A DNA stretch of 14,694 nucleotides from an uncultured Phycisphaera sp. (GTDB lineage Bacteria > Planctomycetota > Phycisphaerae > Phycisphaerales > SM1A02). Numbering within the stretch: position 1 is the first letter of the stretch; every line of letters begins with the position of its first letter. Under the pieces are notes generated by a model. The model made no database searches. It had not been told where the DNA came from and worked only from the letters and a program-made list of their open reading frames with translations. This document shows, piece after piece, positions 1-6,798 of the stretch. The DNA lies in contig CALDQF010000006.1 in assembly GCA_937911845.1 (NCBI GenBank), positions 1 to 14,694 of the forward strand, given 5' to 3'. The position numbers were made by a program, and so were the translations under genes.

Positions 1-1
1 G

Positions 2-268
2 TCATGGTGGGAACTCAATCCCCACCGAGGACGAGCCAACAATTCCGTAGTTGTAATGCGCCACCGTATAGATGAGGCAACTTTCATGAATTTATGGAAG
101 CGTGTCGAGGAGTCACGTTCAGGAGAGCCCGGATTTTACTTCACCAATGATAAAGACTACGGTTGTAATCCTTGTTGTGAAATTTCTCTCCGTCCTTTCC
201 AATTTTGCAACCTGACCGAGATCAACGTTTCAGATGTAGAAACACAAGTTGACCAATCGTTGAATTAA
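2..268 (+). CDS. Ribonucleotide reductase catalytic subunit, fragment (5' part outside window; ends early)
   Basis: Read in frame from position 2, the fragment matches the ribonucleotide reductase large-subunit barrel. It carries the segment GCNPCCEISLRPFQFCNL at 161-214. In that block Asn (167-169), Cys (173-175) and Glu (179-181) correspond to the family's N-x-C-x-E radical-site triad, and the Cys at 206-208 to the second redox cysteine. The NPCCEI/QFCNL style suggests an adenosylcobalamin-dependent class II enzyme, which reduces ribonucleotides to deoxyribonucleotides in the cytoplasm; the class is an inference. Similarity seems to fade after about 247, and six unrelated codons (VDQSLN) then lead to TAA. 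Members of the family should continue with the rest of the barrel. I found no continuation in any frame, so as it stands this is a truncated pseudogene, one half of a split gene, or an assembly junction. The ATG at 56 is internal and is not the start. Confidence 0.85.
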   Translation, partial: SWWELNPHRGRANNSVVVMRHRIDEATFMNLWKRVEESRSGEPGFYFTNDKDYGCNPCCEISLRPFQFCNLTEINVSDVETQVDQSLN

Positions 269-520
269 AGCAACCACGAATGAGCACGTCACCGCAATCA
301 CCAAAGCAATAAGACCAGACAAAATCAATGGTCCCAAGACAAGAAGGAAGAAAACCCCAACACCTACACGAAGGGGCAAACTGCTTCCACCAACCGAGCC
401 TCTGAATTGAGTGGCCGATTGACGAACATTCTTCCACTGGTCTTGTGGGTTAAACACAGGACTGTATTTTACCGTTCCAGAACCCCGATCCACATGCTTT
501 GATCGGCAATCCGGAGACAT
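230..520 (-). CDS. Small predicted membrane protein, unknown function
   Basis: A 96-residue ORF with a basic, polar N-terminal half and a long hydrophobic stretch at about residues 52-86 (rich in V, L, I, F and G). That is enough for one long or two tight membrane segments, followed by a short tail. I do not recognise a family. The ATG at 520 is chosen because GGAG lies 6 bases upstream on the minus strand, the same arrangement as the dockerin-like gene. The frame is open to an ATG at 556, but that would overlap dnaE. The stop at 230-232 lies inside DNA that codes for ribonucleotide reductase on the other strand, so the last few residues read antisense to it and the natural C-terminus may have been lost at the junction. 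Hydrophobicity and gene-poor surroundings favour a real gene, but short antisense ORFs arise by chance. Confidence 0.45.
   Translation of the reverse strand: MSPDCRSKHVDRGSGTVKYSPVFNPQDQWKNVRQSATQFRGSVGGSSLPLRVGVGVFFLLVLGPLILSGLIALVIAVTCSFVVALIQRLVNLCFYI
443..470 (+). promoter_or_regulatory. Possible dnaE promoter
   Basis: TTGTGG at 443-448 and TATTTT at 465-470, separated by 16 bases, resemble -35 and -10 boxes. A transcript would start near 477 and carry a leader of about 70 bases to the dnaE ATG. It lies antisense to the small membrane ORF. This is assigned by eye from a weak consensus only. Confidence 0.25.
485..506 (+). repeat. Inverted repeat (hairpin 1) in dnaE leader
   Basis: CCGATC at 485-490 is mirrored by GATCGG at 501-506 across a 10-base loop, giving a 6-bp stem. 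It lies directly before a second hairpin in the stretch between the possible promoter and the dnaE start. Confidence 0.5.
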
Positions 521-532
521 CGATTTCTCCGG
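511..532 (+). repeat. Inverted repeat (hairpin 2) in dnaE leader
   Basis: CCGGAGA at 511-517 pairs with TCTCCGG at 526-532 across an 8-base loop (CATCGATT), giving a 7-bp stem 17 bases before the dnaE ATG. No T-run follows on the plus strand, so it does not look like an intrinsic terminator. On the minus strand one arm supplies the GGAG of the small membrane ORF and the loop holds its ATG. Confidence 0.55.
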
Positions 533-549
533 GTACCATCGTCTTACAA

Positions 550-3500
550 ATGCCAAAATTCACGCACCTGCACCTTCATTCTGAATATTCCCTTCTTGAC
601 GGCGGCAACCGCATGGACCGACTTCTTGATCAGGTGAAAAAATTGGGAATGGACTCGGTTGCGGTGACTGACCACGGGAACCTGTATGGGGCGGCTGAAT
701 TTCAAAAAAAAGCGGATCGACTGGGCATTAAGTCGATTCTTGGGATTGAGGCTTACGTCGCCCCCCGATGCAGGTCCGAAAGGAAGAAGCAACCTGGCGA
801 CCCCTACCACGGACACCATTTGGTGCTGCTGGCTGAAACCAACGAGGGTTGGGGGAACCTTGTCAAATTGTCAAGCAAAGCCTTTACCGAAGGTTTCTAT
901 GGCGTAGCTCGGATGGATAAAGAACTTTTGGGCACATGGCGGGGTGGACTGATCGCTATCAATGGACACCTTGGTTCCTCTTTGGCTGCTCTAGCGCTTC
1001 GGTATCACCGCTCTAGGGAACCGTCTGATTGGGATGCTCTGGTCGTCGAGGCAGAGTGGCATGCTGAAACTTTCGGTTTCAACGCTGATGGAGAACCATG
1101 TTTCTTTATTGAGTTGCAACGGCACAGTGTTCAAGATCAATTGGATATCAACCCCCACCTCATCAAACTGTCTCAAGAGTTGAACCTTCCTTTGGTGTGT
1201 GACAATGACGCCCACTTCTTGCGAGCTGAAGATTGGGATGCCCATGACACGCTGTGTTGCATTTCGATGAACAAAGAAAAACAAGATGGTGGTCGATTTA
1301 GGTACCCCAAAGAGCTTTATGTCAAAAGCCCAGAAGAGATGCAGAAATCCTTCGATGATCTCCCACAAGCTTTAGAAAACACATCACGCATCGCGAATCG
1401 ATGCTCGGCAAAAATTACGTTTGGTGAAAACCACGCACCAGTGGTTAAAATTAAAACTGATTTCCCATCACTTCCATCAACATCAGTTGAAGCCCGAAGC
1501 ATGGTTCTGGAAACAGACACAAACCATCCAACCGGGAGCACCGCGTGGTTCAAGGAGATTTGCGCCCGCATTCAACTTCACCCCGCCAAAGCTGAAGATG
1601 GTGTTGTTGATGACCAGCAACTGAAAGAACAATGTGATGCAGCCCTCAGAATCTTGTCGGAGGCTGGATCGATATGGCGATACGGTCCGGAAACCCTGAA
1701 TAAAGAACGGCGTGAACGCCTTGACCGAGAACTCCAGATATTGGCCGACAAGCTGATCAGTGCCTATTTTTTGATTGTCTGGGACTTTGTCGATTGGGCG
1801 CGAAGCAATGACATACCTTCAAATGCTCGGGGTTCCGGCGTCGGCACCATGGTTGGCTATGTGCTCGGACTCTCTAACGCCTGCCCGGTCGAATACGGCT
1901 TGTTGTTTGAAAGGTTCACAGACCCTGATCGGGCTGAATATCCCGATATTGATATCGACATGTGTCAATTTGGCCGTGAAGATGTCATTCGGCACGTCAC
2001 CGAAAAGTATGGCTATGTCGCTCAAATCAATACGTTTGGTCGCTTGAAGGCTCGAGCCGCAATCAAAGATGTTTCGAGAGTGCACGGACTTCCACCACAC
2101 GAAGGTCAACGGATCGCCAATTTCGTCCCCGACCAACTGAACATCACCCTTCAGGGCGCCTTGGATTCAGATCGTGATTTCCTTACGGAATATGAACGAA
2201 GCACCGAAGTTCGAGATGTCGTGGATATGGCAAAAAACCTTGAACACTTTGCTCGCAACGTCGGTGTACACGCCGCGGGACTTGTCATCGCCACCCGACC
2301 TTTGGATGACATCATCCCCCTACGTTGGGATGTGAAGCATAAAAAACAAGTCACCCAGTGGGACGGACCCACATGCGAAGAACTCGGTCTTCTTAAAATG
2401 GATCTCCTTGGTCTTCGCACTTTGTCGACCATTGAGCGTGCCAAAAAACTGATTCGGGAAACATTAAGCGAAGAAGAGATACGATCTACAGCCAATATTC
2501 CTGACACCATTTCAGACCCACTCGACCTTGAGCGGTTGGGATACACAGACCCGAAAGTTTTTGATTTGTATGTTCGTGGCGACACCGTTGGGGTCTTTCA
2601 GTTTGAATCAGAAGGTATGCAACGTCTACTGAAAGATATGCGCCCAGATCGCCTTGAAGATTTAATTGCAGCCAACGCTCTTTTTCGACCAGGCCCAATG
2701 GATCTTATTCCCGACTATTGCAAACGAAAGCATGGTGAGGGGGAGGTCCCCGCTGTACACCCAATCGTAGATGACTTCACCCAAGAGACATACGGGATCA
2801 TGGTCTACCAAGAACAGGTGATGCAGATCGTCCACCACTTGGGAGGCATACCTCTTCGCAGTGCCTACACGTTGATTAAAGCGATAAGCAAGAAAAAGAA
2901 AGACGTCATTGACTCCAACCGTGTGAAATTTGTCGAAGGTGCGGCAGAAAAAGGTTTGATCAAAGAGAAGGCAGAAGAACTTTTCGAATTGATTAATAAG
3001 TTTGCGGGATATGGCTTCAACAAGAGCCATTCGACGGGTTACTCAATCGTTTCCTATCAAACCGCATGGTTAAAAACTTACTTCCCCGCTCAGTACATGG
3101 CTGCGGTACTCACTCTTGAAGGTGCAGCCAAGAAGATTGAGGATCTTGGTGTTTATCTCCAAGATTGTCGTGAGGTCCAGCGGCCTCGAACCAGAACACC
3201 AGAAGCATCCCATGGTGTTTCTGTCCGTTCTCCAGACGTGAACCTTTCGATCGACGGATTCACAGTGGCTTTTGATGATTCAGAAGATCAAGTTGCTGAT
3301 GGGGGTCATATCCGGTTTGGTTTAGACACCATCAAAAACGTCTCCTCTGCGGCGGTGCGTCAAGCGGTATCCGATCGTGACAAGAATGGGCCGTTCAAAG
3401 ACGCGCTTGATTTCTGTGTTCGAGTTCCTGACATCAACAAAACAGGACTCGAATGTTTGATTAAATCTGGAGCTTTCGATTCTCTCCATGGATTTGAAAA

Positions 3501-4356
3501 ACGATCCAGTTTGGTCACGTCGATCGAAGAGATGCTCCGCTCAGCCAAACAGGACCGCGATGATCACCAAGCTGGACAAGCCAGCCTTTTTGGTGGCGGA
3601 GATCACACTGCACCAGAACCAACGTTTCAGCTACCCAACATCTCCAGTTGGTCTCGAATGGAGGCCCTTGAAAGCGAGCGAGAAGTTTTGGGAATTTGGG
3701 TTTCTGGCCACCCCTTGGTTGAATCAAAAGAAGTCTTCGATCAACTTTCCCGAGGGCGTGATCTCAAAGATCTTTGCGAGATGCAACATGATGCGAATGT
3801 GTCGTTGTGTGTGGTGCTCTCCCAAGTTCGCCCTTTGACGATCCGGCAGGGTCAGAACGCGGGGGCAAAGATGGCGATGATGACTCTCCAAGACCTTACC
3901 GACAAGTGTGAGGGTGTCATCTTCAGTGATGGATACTCCAAATGCGCCTCCGCGCTGGAGAAGGCAGGCACACTTCTTTTTGTGATGGGGCGGGTCGATC
4001 GAAAACGATCTGAAAACCCACAATTGGTGGTCAGCGATGCTTTGACCATAGATCAAGCGTTGTCCCGTGCACTGCACCGAATTGACGTTCGATTCCCCCC
4101 AGGAATTCAATCTGCATCTGACGTCCAACACCAGCTCCGCTCTTTGCAAGAACACCAAAGCATCGAGGGGGCGTCGTTGCATGCTTTTGCCACGGTTGAT
4201 GGTGTCGAAGTTGAAATTCGAGCAGGTTTCAAACTTCGACCAACCTTGGCCCTGTACCAACAGTTGACCGATTCATTTGGTTTGGAATCGGTGGTGGTTT
4301 ATGTCGAAGGGTTTGAGCCGTCTGAGCCCGCTCGGTTTGGAGCAGGCCGTTCATAA
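550..4356 (+). CDS. dnaE: DNA polymerase III alpha subunit (replicative polymerase)
   Basis: A complete DnaE of 1,268 residues, the catalytic subunit that copies the chromosome as part of the Pol III holoenzyme. The start at 550 places THLHLHSEYSLLDG at the very N-terminus, as in the family; the frame is open to 499 but those residues do not look homologous. There is no clear Shine-Dalgarno. An N-terminal PHP domain keeps likely metal ligands (H8, H10, D41-H42, E67, H90, D220, H222). The palm has PDIDID with D466 and D468, and D618 in KMDLLGLRTL, matching the three catalytic aspartates. GYGFNKSHS marks the fingers region. A helix-hairpin-helix-like segment (about 975-995), a clamp-binding-like QASLF (1010-1014) and an OB-fold region follow. 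It is somewhat longer than the usual roughly 1,160 residues, partly through a variable stretch between PHP and palm. No intein is seen. Confidence 0.97.
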   Translation: MPKFTHLHLHSEYSLLDGGNRMDRLLDQVKKLGMDSVAVTDHGNLYGAAEFQKKADRLGIKSILGIEAYVAPRCRSERKKQPGDPYHGHHLVLLAETNEGWGNLVKLSSKAFTEGFYGVARMDKELLGTWRGGLIAINGHLGSSLAALALRYHRSREPSDWDALVVEAEWHAETFGFNADGEPCFFIELQRHSVQDQLDINPHLIKLSQELNLPLVCDNDAHFLRAEDWDAHDTLCCISMNKEKQDGGRFRYPKELYVKSPEEMQKSFDDLPQALENTSRIANRCSAKITFGENHAPVVKIKTDFPSLPSTSVEARSMVLETDTNHPTGSTAWFKEICARIQLHPAKAEDGVVDDQQLKEQCDAALRILSEAGSIWRYGPETLNKERRERLDRELQILADKLISAYFLIVWDFVDWARSNDIPSNARGSGVGTMVGYVLGLSNACPVEYGLLFERFTDPDRAEYPDIDIDMCQFGREDVIRHVTEKYGYVAQINTFGRLKARAAIKDVSRVHGLPPHEGQRIANFVPDQLNITLQGALDSDRDFLTEYERSTEVRDVVDMAKNLEHFARNVGVHAAGLVIATRPLDDIIPLRWDVKHKKQVTQWDGPTCEELGLLKMDLLGLRTLSTIERAKKLIRETLSEEEIRSTANIPDTISDPLDLERLGYTDPKVFDLYVRGDTVGVFQFESEGMQRLLKDMRPDRLEDLIAANALFRPGPMDLIPDYCKRKHGEGEVPAVHPIVDDFTQETYGIMVYQEQVMQIVHHLGGIPLRSAYTLIKAISKKKKDVIDSNRVKFVEGAAEKGLIKEKAEELFELINKFAGYGFNKSHSTGYSIVSYQTAWLKTYFPAQYMAAVLTLEGAAKKIEDLGVYLQDCREVQRPRTRTPEASHGVSVRSPDVNLSIDGFTVAFDDSEDQVADGGHIRFGLDTIKNVSSAAVRQAVSDRDKNGPFKDALDFCVRVPDINKTGLECLIKSGAFDSLHGFEKRSSLVTSIEEMLRSAKQDRDDHQAGQASLFGGGDHTAPEPTFQLPNISSWSRMEALESEREVLGIWVSGHPLVESKEVFDQLSRGRDLKDLCEMQHDANVSLCVVLSQVRPLTIRQGQNAGAKMAMMTLQDLTDKCEGVIFSDGYSKCASALEKAGTLLFVMGRVDRKRSENPQLVVSDALTIDQALSRALHRIDVRFPPGIQSASDVQHQLRSLQEHQSIEGASLHAFATVDGVEVEIRAGFKLRPTLALYQQLTDSFGLESVVVYVEGFEPSEPARFGAGRS

Positions 4357-4357
4357 A

Positions 4358-4383
4358 AAGAAGCCCGCTTCTGCGGGCTTCTT
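4358..4383. terminator. Bidirectional hairpin terminator between dnaE and the dockerin-like gene
   Basis: AAGAAGCCCGC (4358-4368) and GCGGGCTTCTT (4373-4383) form a perfect 11-bp stem with a TTCT loop. It starts 1 base after the dnaE TAA and 31 bases past the stop of the convergent minus-strand gene. Read on the minus strand the stem runs into five T's (the A-run 4355-4359), a good intrinsic terminator. On the plus strand the T-tract is short, so it is weaker for dnaE. The position suits a shared terminator for the two converging genes. Confidence 0.88.
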
Positions 4384-4414
4384 GAATCATCCTGGATCGG
4401 CCAAGTTGGTGCGA

Positions 4415-5191
4415 TCAGCAGTCGCTGCCCCATTCAGACAAGACGACAGAAATATCAGAGAAATTGGTTACCCCATCACCGTTCGCGTCGCCTGCGTCTG
4501 AAACTTCCCATGCGGAAAGAATCAAACTGAGGTCAGAAAATCCCACTTGACCGTCGTTGTTGAGGTCGGCCGGGCAAAGAGGCGGTGGTGGAGGCAGGGT
4601 TCCCGAAGCGACCACTGTGATATCACCCTGAATAAGCACATCATTCCCACTGAGATCAAACAGGTAATCGATTGGGAGGCTGACTGTGACAGTTGCGGTT
4701 TCTCCATTAATGGAATACGAACCAGAAATTTCAGTCGATTCTGTAATGGCAACCAATTCTGTACCCGAACCAATAATGATTCCAGCAATGCCATAGCCGT
4801 TGTAGTCCACCGTGCCATTGAGATTGAAAGGCACTATTGGGAATGTGAAGTTGCCTCCGGCTGACGTCACGGTTTGTGTGACACCGGCATAGTTGGCGGT
4901 GGCACCATTTTGCAGGGTTGCATCAACTCCACCCAAGAAACCCGCGTCGAGTGTCCAATCGATTTCACCCACTGTGAGACTGAAATTGTCAATCTTCACA
5001 TCACCGGTAGATTGGTCGATACCAAAATTGAGCGAACCATTGATTGTTCCGCTTTGGCAATCGGTGATATCGATGGCTGTTAAGCATGCATCCAAGCTCG
5101 ACTGATTGGGGTTTACGGTTGCGGTTAGGTCCTGCATCTGCGCGAAGGCAGATCCGGACACAAAGGTCGACATCGCAGTCATCAAAAGCAT
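4415..5191 (-). CDS. Secreted protein with C-terminal dockerin-like calcium-binding repeats
   Basis: 258 residues. The N-terminus is a short hydrophobic leader ending in SGSAFAQ, a likely signal peptidase I site near residue 17, though the leader has no basic residues. The middle (about 20-195) is rich in T, S, G, V and N and alternates like a beta-sandwich; I do not recognise its fold. A proline-rich linker (five prolines) leads to two EF-hand-like loops, DLNNDGQVGFSD (209-220) and DANGDGVTNFSD (235-246), each followed by an 'LSLILSAW'-like helix. This is the dockerin type I pattern frequent at the C-termini of secreted Phycisphaerae proteins, and the chain ends in Cys. The ATG at 5191 has GGAG 6 bases upstream, and an in-frame TGA 12 bases before it rules out an earlier start. 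Its function is unknown; a cell-surface or complex-forming role is inferred from the dockerin-like tail. Confidence 0.85.
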   Translation of the reverse strand: MLLMTAMSTFVSGSAFAQMQDLTATVNPNQSSLDACLTAIDITDCQSGTINGSLNFGIDQSTGDVKIDNFSLTVGEIDWTLDAGFLGGVDATLQNGATANYAGVTQTVTSAGGNFTFPIVPFNLNGTVDYNGYGIAGIIIGSGTELVAITESTEISGSYSINGETATVTVSLPIDYLFDLSGNDVLIQGDITVVASGTLPPPPPLCPADLNNDGQVGFSDLSLILSAWEVSDAGDANGDGVTNFSDISVVLSEWGSDC

Positions 5192-5266
5192 TGGTTTCTC
5201 CGTTCAATGTGTTGATTGATTCTCAAATCTAACGGCAAATTCTTCTGTGGCATGCCCAATATTGAT

Positions 5267-6721
5267 TCATTCTGATTCAAAAGGACGAAAATCCGCTGAA
5301 CCACCTGTGGAACGAACCAATGCAGACAATTGCCTCCATGCGTTGGTGCGGGTGGTCGCCAATTGTCTTTGCAGGGGATCCAAAGCTTGTTCAGCGTCCA
5401 AAACTGGGTCCAAACTGGAAATACCCTCGGTAAATCGGGTCTCCGACTGTTCTCGGACGATGACAGCCTGTACGACCGCTTCGTCAAGGTATTGGAGGGT
5501 GTCCTGAGTCGCTTGGAGTTGTCGGGAGGTCCGTTCCACTTCCGACAAGGCGTTCAGCACCCCCTGCCGGTGTTGTTGGACCGCCACCTCAAAAGCCGCA
5601 CCAGCCGCCTTCGATTCCAATCTTCGGCGCCCCCCATCGAACAGGGGTGCGGCCCCGGTCAGAATGACGTTCCACAAGGTGGTGGCCTGAGAAAGCGAAA
5701 TTTCTGCACCATTGGATTCAGTTCCCAAGGCAGCCTCTAAACCAAAAGTTGGTTGAGTGGCTGCTTCGGCCAATCCTGCGTTTGCAGCGGCCTGTTGCAT
5801 GTCGGCAGCAAGTCGTCGGAGATCTGGCCGTTGGGTCAGTAGATCTCTTGGCAGAATGGTTAATACTCCTTTGGGAGTCGGAGGCACAACCATTTCTAGG
5901 TCCATAAGGTGCAGCATGGTTCCAGGATGCTTTCCAAGAAGGGCTGCCAATCCATCACACGCGGCTCTTGGTCCAATCTCCGCTTGGGGTAACTGTGCTC
6001 TAGCCTCAGCCAGCGTGCGACGAGCTTGAGCCAACTCCAATTCATCCCCAATGCCAACATCGAATCGAGTCTCAACCAACTCCAAACTTCGCTCATTGCG
6101 ACGAATTGTAGAGGCGGCAATTGCCAACTGTTGCATGGTCTCTCGAAGATCAGCCAGCGTGTCGCAAATTCTTGTGCTCAACAAGAGGACAGAATCTTTG
6201 TAAGCAGCTTTCGACAAGTCGATGTTGGCCATGGCACTCATGGTGCGCAAGTCATTTCGTCCGATGAGATCTGCTTCCCACTGCCCCCGAATTTCGTGGC
6301 GTGACACCGTTCGCGCTTTGAAAATTTGATCGGTCGGGAATCCAGGAATGGTGTCATCACCAAAATTGAAAGATTGACTTGATTGATCTTCCCGGCGGAG
6401 TGATCGTGAAAAATCCAAACTTGGTCCAAATCCTGCATTGGTGGCTTGCCACCGGAGATCAGCTTCCTTCACTCTGGCGGCAGCAATTTGAATGTCTGGT
6501 CCTGACGCCATAGCTTCGTCGACCAAAGATTCTAAAAGCGGGTCGTGGCACCGGGTCCACCACGGGGACACTTCTGAAACAGAAGTTTCTCCTTTTGGCC
6601 CATCGGAGGTCGTGGCAACCCCTTCCGTCCATATCCCGGGGGCATCAATGACCGGAGCCTGTGGTGCGGTCACCTTGCACCCCACCAAAACAAGTAATCC
6701 AGAAAAAAGGAGAAAACGCAT
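5267..6721 (-). CDS. Outer-membrane efflux lipoprotein, NodT/TolC family
   Basis: 484 residues. A lipoprotein leader with lipobox LVGC puts the acylated cysteine at residue 15, so the mature protein is probably anchored in the outer membrane. The rest fits two outer-membrane efflux (OEP) repeats, about 60-260 and 275-475. Both are rich in A, Q, E and L helices typical of the periplasmic barrel; the second repeat includes NAGLAEAATQPTFGLEAALG and TGAAPLFDGGRRR, which match the family closely. Such proteins form the trimeric exit duct of tripartite RND or ABC pumps. No membrane-fusion protein or pump gene lies beside it. The next gene downstream, after 75 bp, is the dockerin-like protein. Positions 6722-6728 read as an anti-Shine-Dalgarno on this strand, so there is no ribosome-binding site and the start is supported by the lipobox instead. 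Confidence 0.92.
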   Translation of the reverse strand: MRFLLFSGLLVLVGCKVTAPQAPVIDAPGIWTEGVATTSDGPKGETSVSEVSPWWTRCHDPLLESLVDEAMASGPDIQIAAARVKEADLRWQATNAGFGPSLDFSRSLRREDQSSQSFNFGDDTIPGFPTDQIFKARTVSRHEIRGQWEADLIGRNDLRTMSAMANIDLSKAAYKDSVLLLSTRICDTLADLRETMQQLAIAASTIRRNERSLELVETRFDVGIGDELELAQARRTLAEARAQLPQAEIGPRAACDGLAALLGKHPGTMLHLMDLEMVVPPTPKGVLTILPRDLLTQRPDLRRLAADMQQAAANAGLAEAATQPTFGLEAALGTESNGAEISLSQATTLWNVILTGAAPLFDGGRRRLESKAAGAAFEVAVQQHRQGVLNALSEVERTSRQLQATQDTLQYLDEAVVQAVIVREQSETRFTEGISSLDPVLDAEQALDPLQRQLATTRTNAWRQLSALVRSTGGSADFRPFESE

Positions 6722-6756
6722 AAGGAGGCATGATAGGTCGCGGGACGGACATGGAA

Positions 6757-6769
6757 GTCAAACCTTGAC
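6757..6769. promoter_or_regulatory. Palindrome with back-to-back TTGAC elements in a divergent intergenic region
   Basis: GTCAA (6757-6761), a 3-base spacer and TTGAC (6765-6769) form an inverted repeat. Each arm reads as a -35-like TTGAC, one for each divergent gene (starts at 6721 minus and 6799 plus). The -10 candidates at expected spacing (about 6788-6795 plus; about 6733-6739 minus) are weak. The site could be an operator or paired -35 boxes; this is inference. Confidence 0.35.
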
Positions 6770-6798
6770 GTTCCTTTGAGATCAGCGACGATGTTGTC

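Noticed and set aside
1..549. Intein or group I/II intron interrupting the ribonucleotide reductase
   Set aside because: Inteins begin with Cys or Ser and here the break continues VDQSLN and then stops. No splicing or homing domains, no intron core and no reductase 3' exon are found before or after dnaE.
2151..2585. 144-residue minus-strand ORF inside dnaE
   Set aside because: Its Arg- and Ser-rich composition is typical of an antisense shadow of a strongly coding plus-strand gene; no signal, motif or ribosome-binding site.
3724..4260. 178-residue minus-strand ORF inside dnaE
   Set aside because: Overlaps a conserved coding region completely and has no recognisable domain.
550..4356. Intein or split intein in dnaE, as in some bacteria
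   Set aside because: The catalytic regions (PDIDID, KMDLLGL, GYGFNKSHS) are continuous, with no Hedgehog/Intein blocks or N-terminal Cys splice junction.
6721..6760. AAGGAGG at 6722-6728 as a plus-strand ribosome-binding site
   Set aside because: The only ATG following closely (6730) is 1 base away and gives a 12-residue frame; the real plus-strand gene starts 70 bases later.
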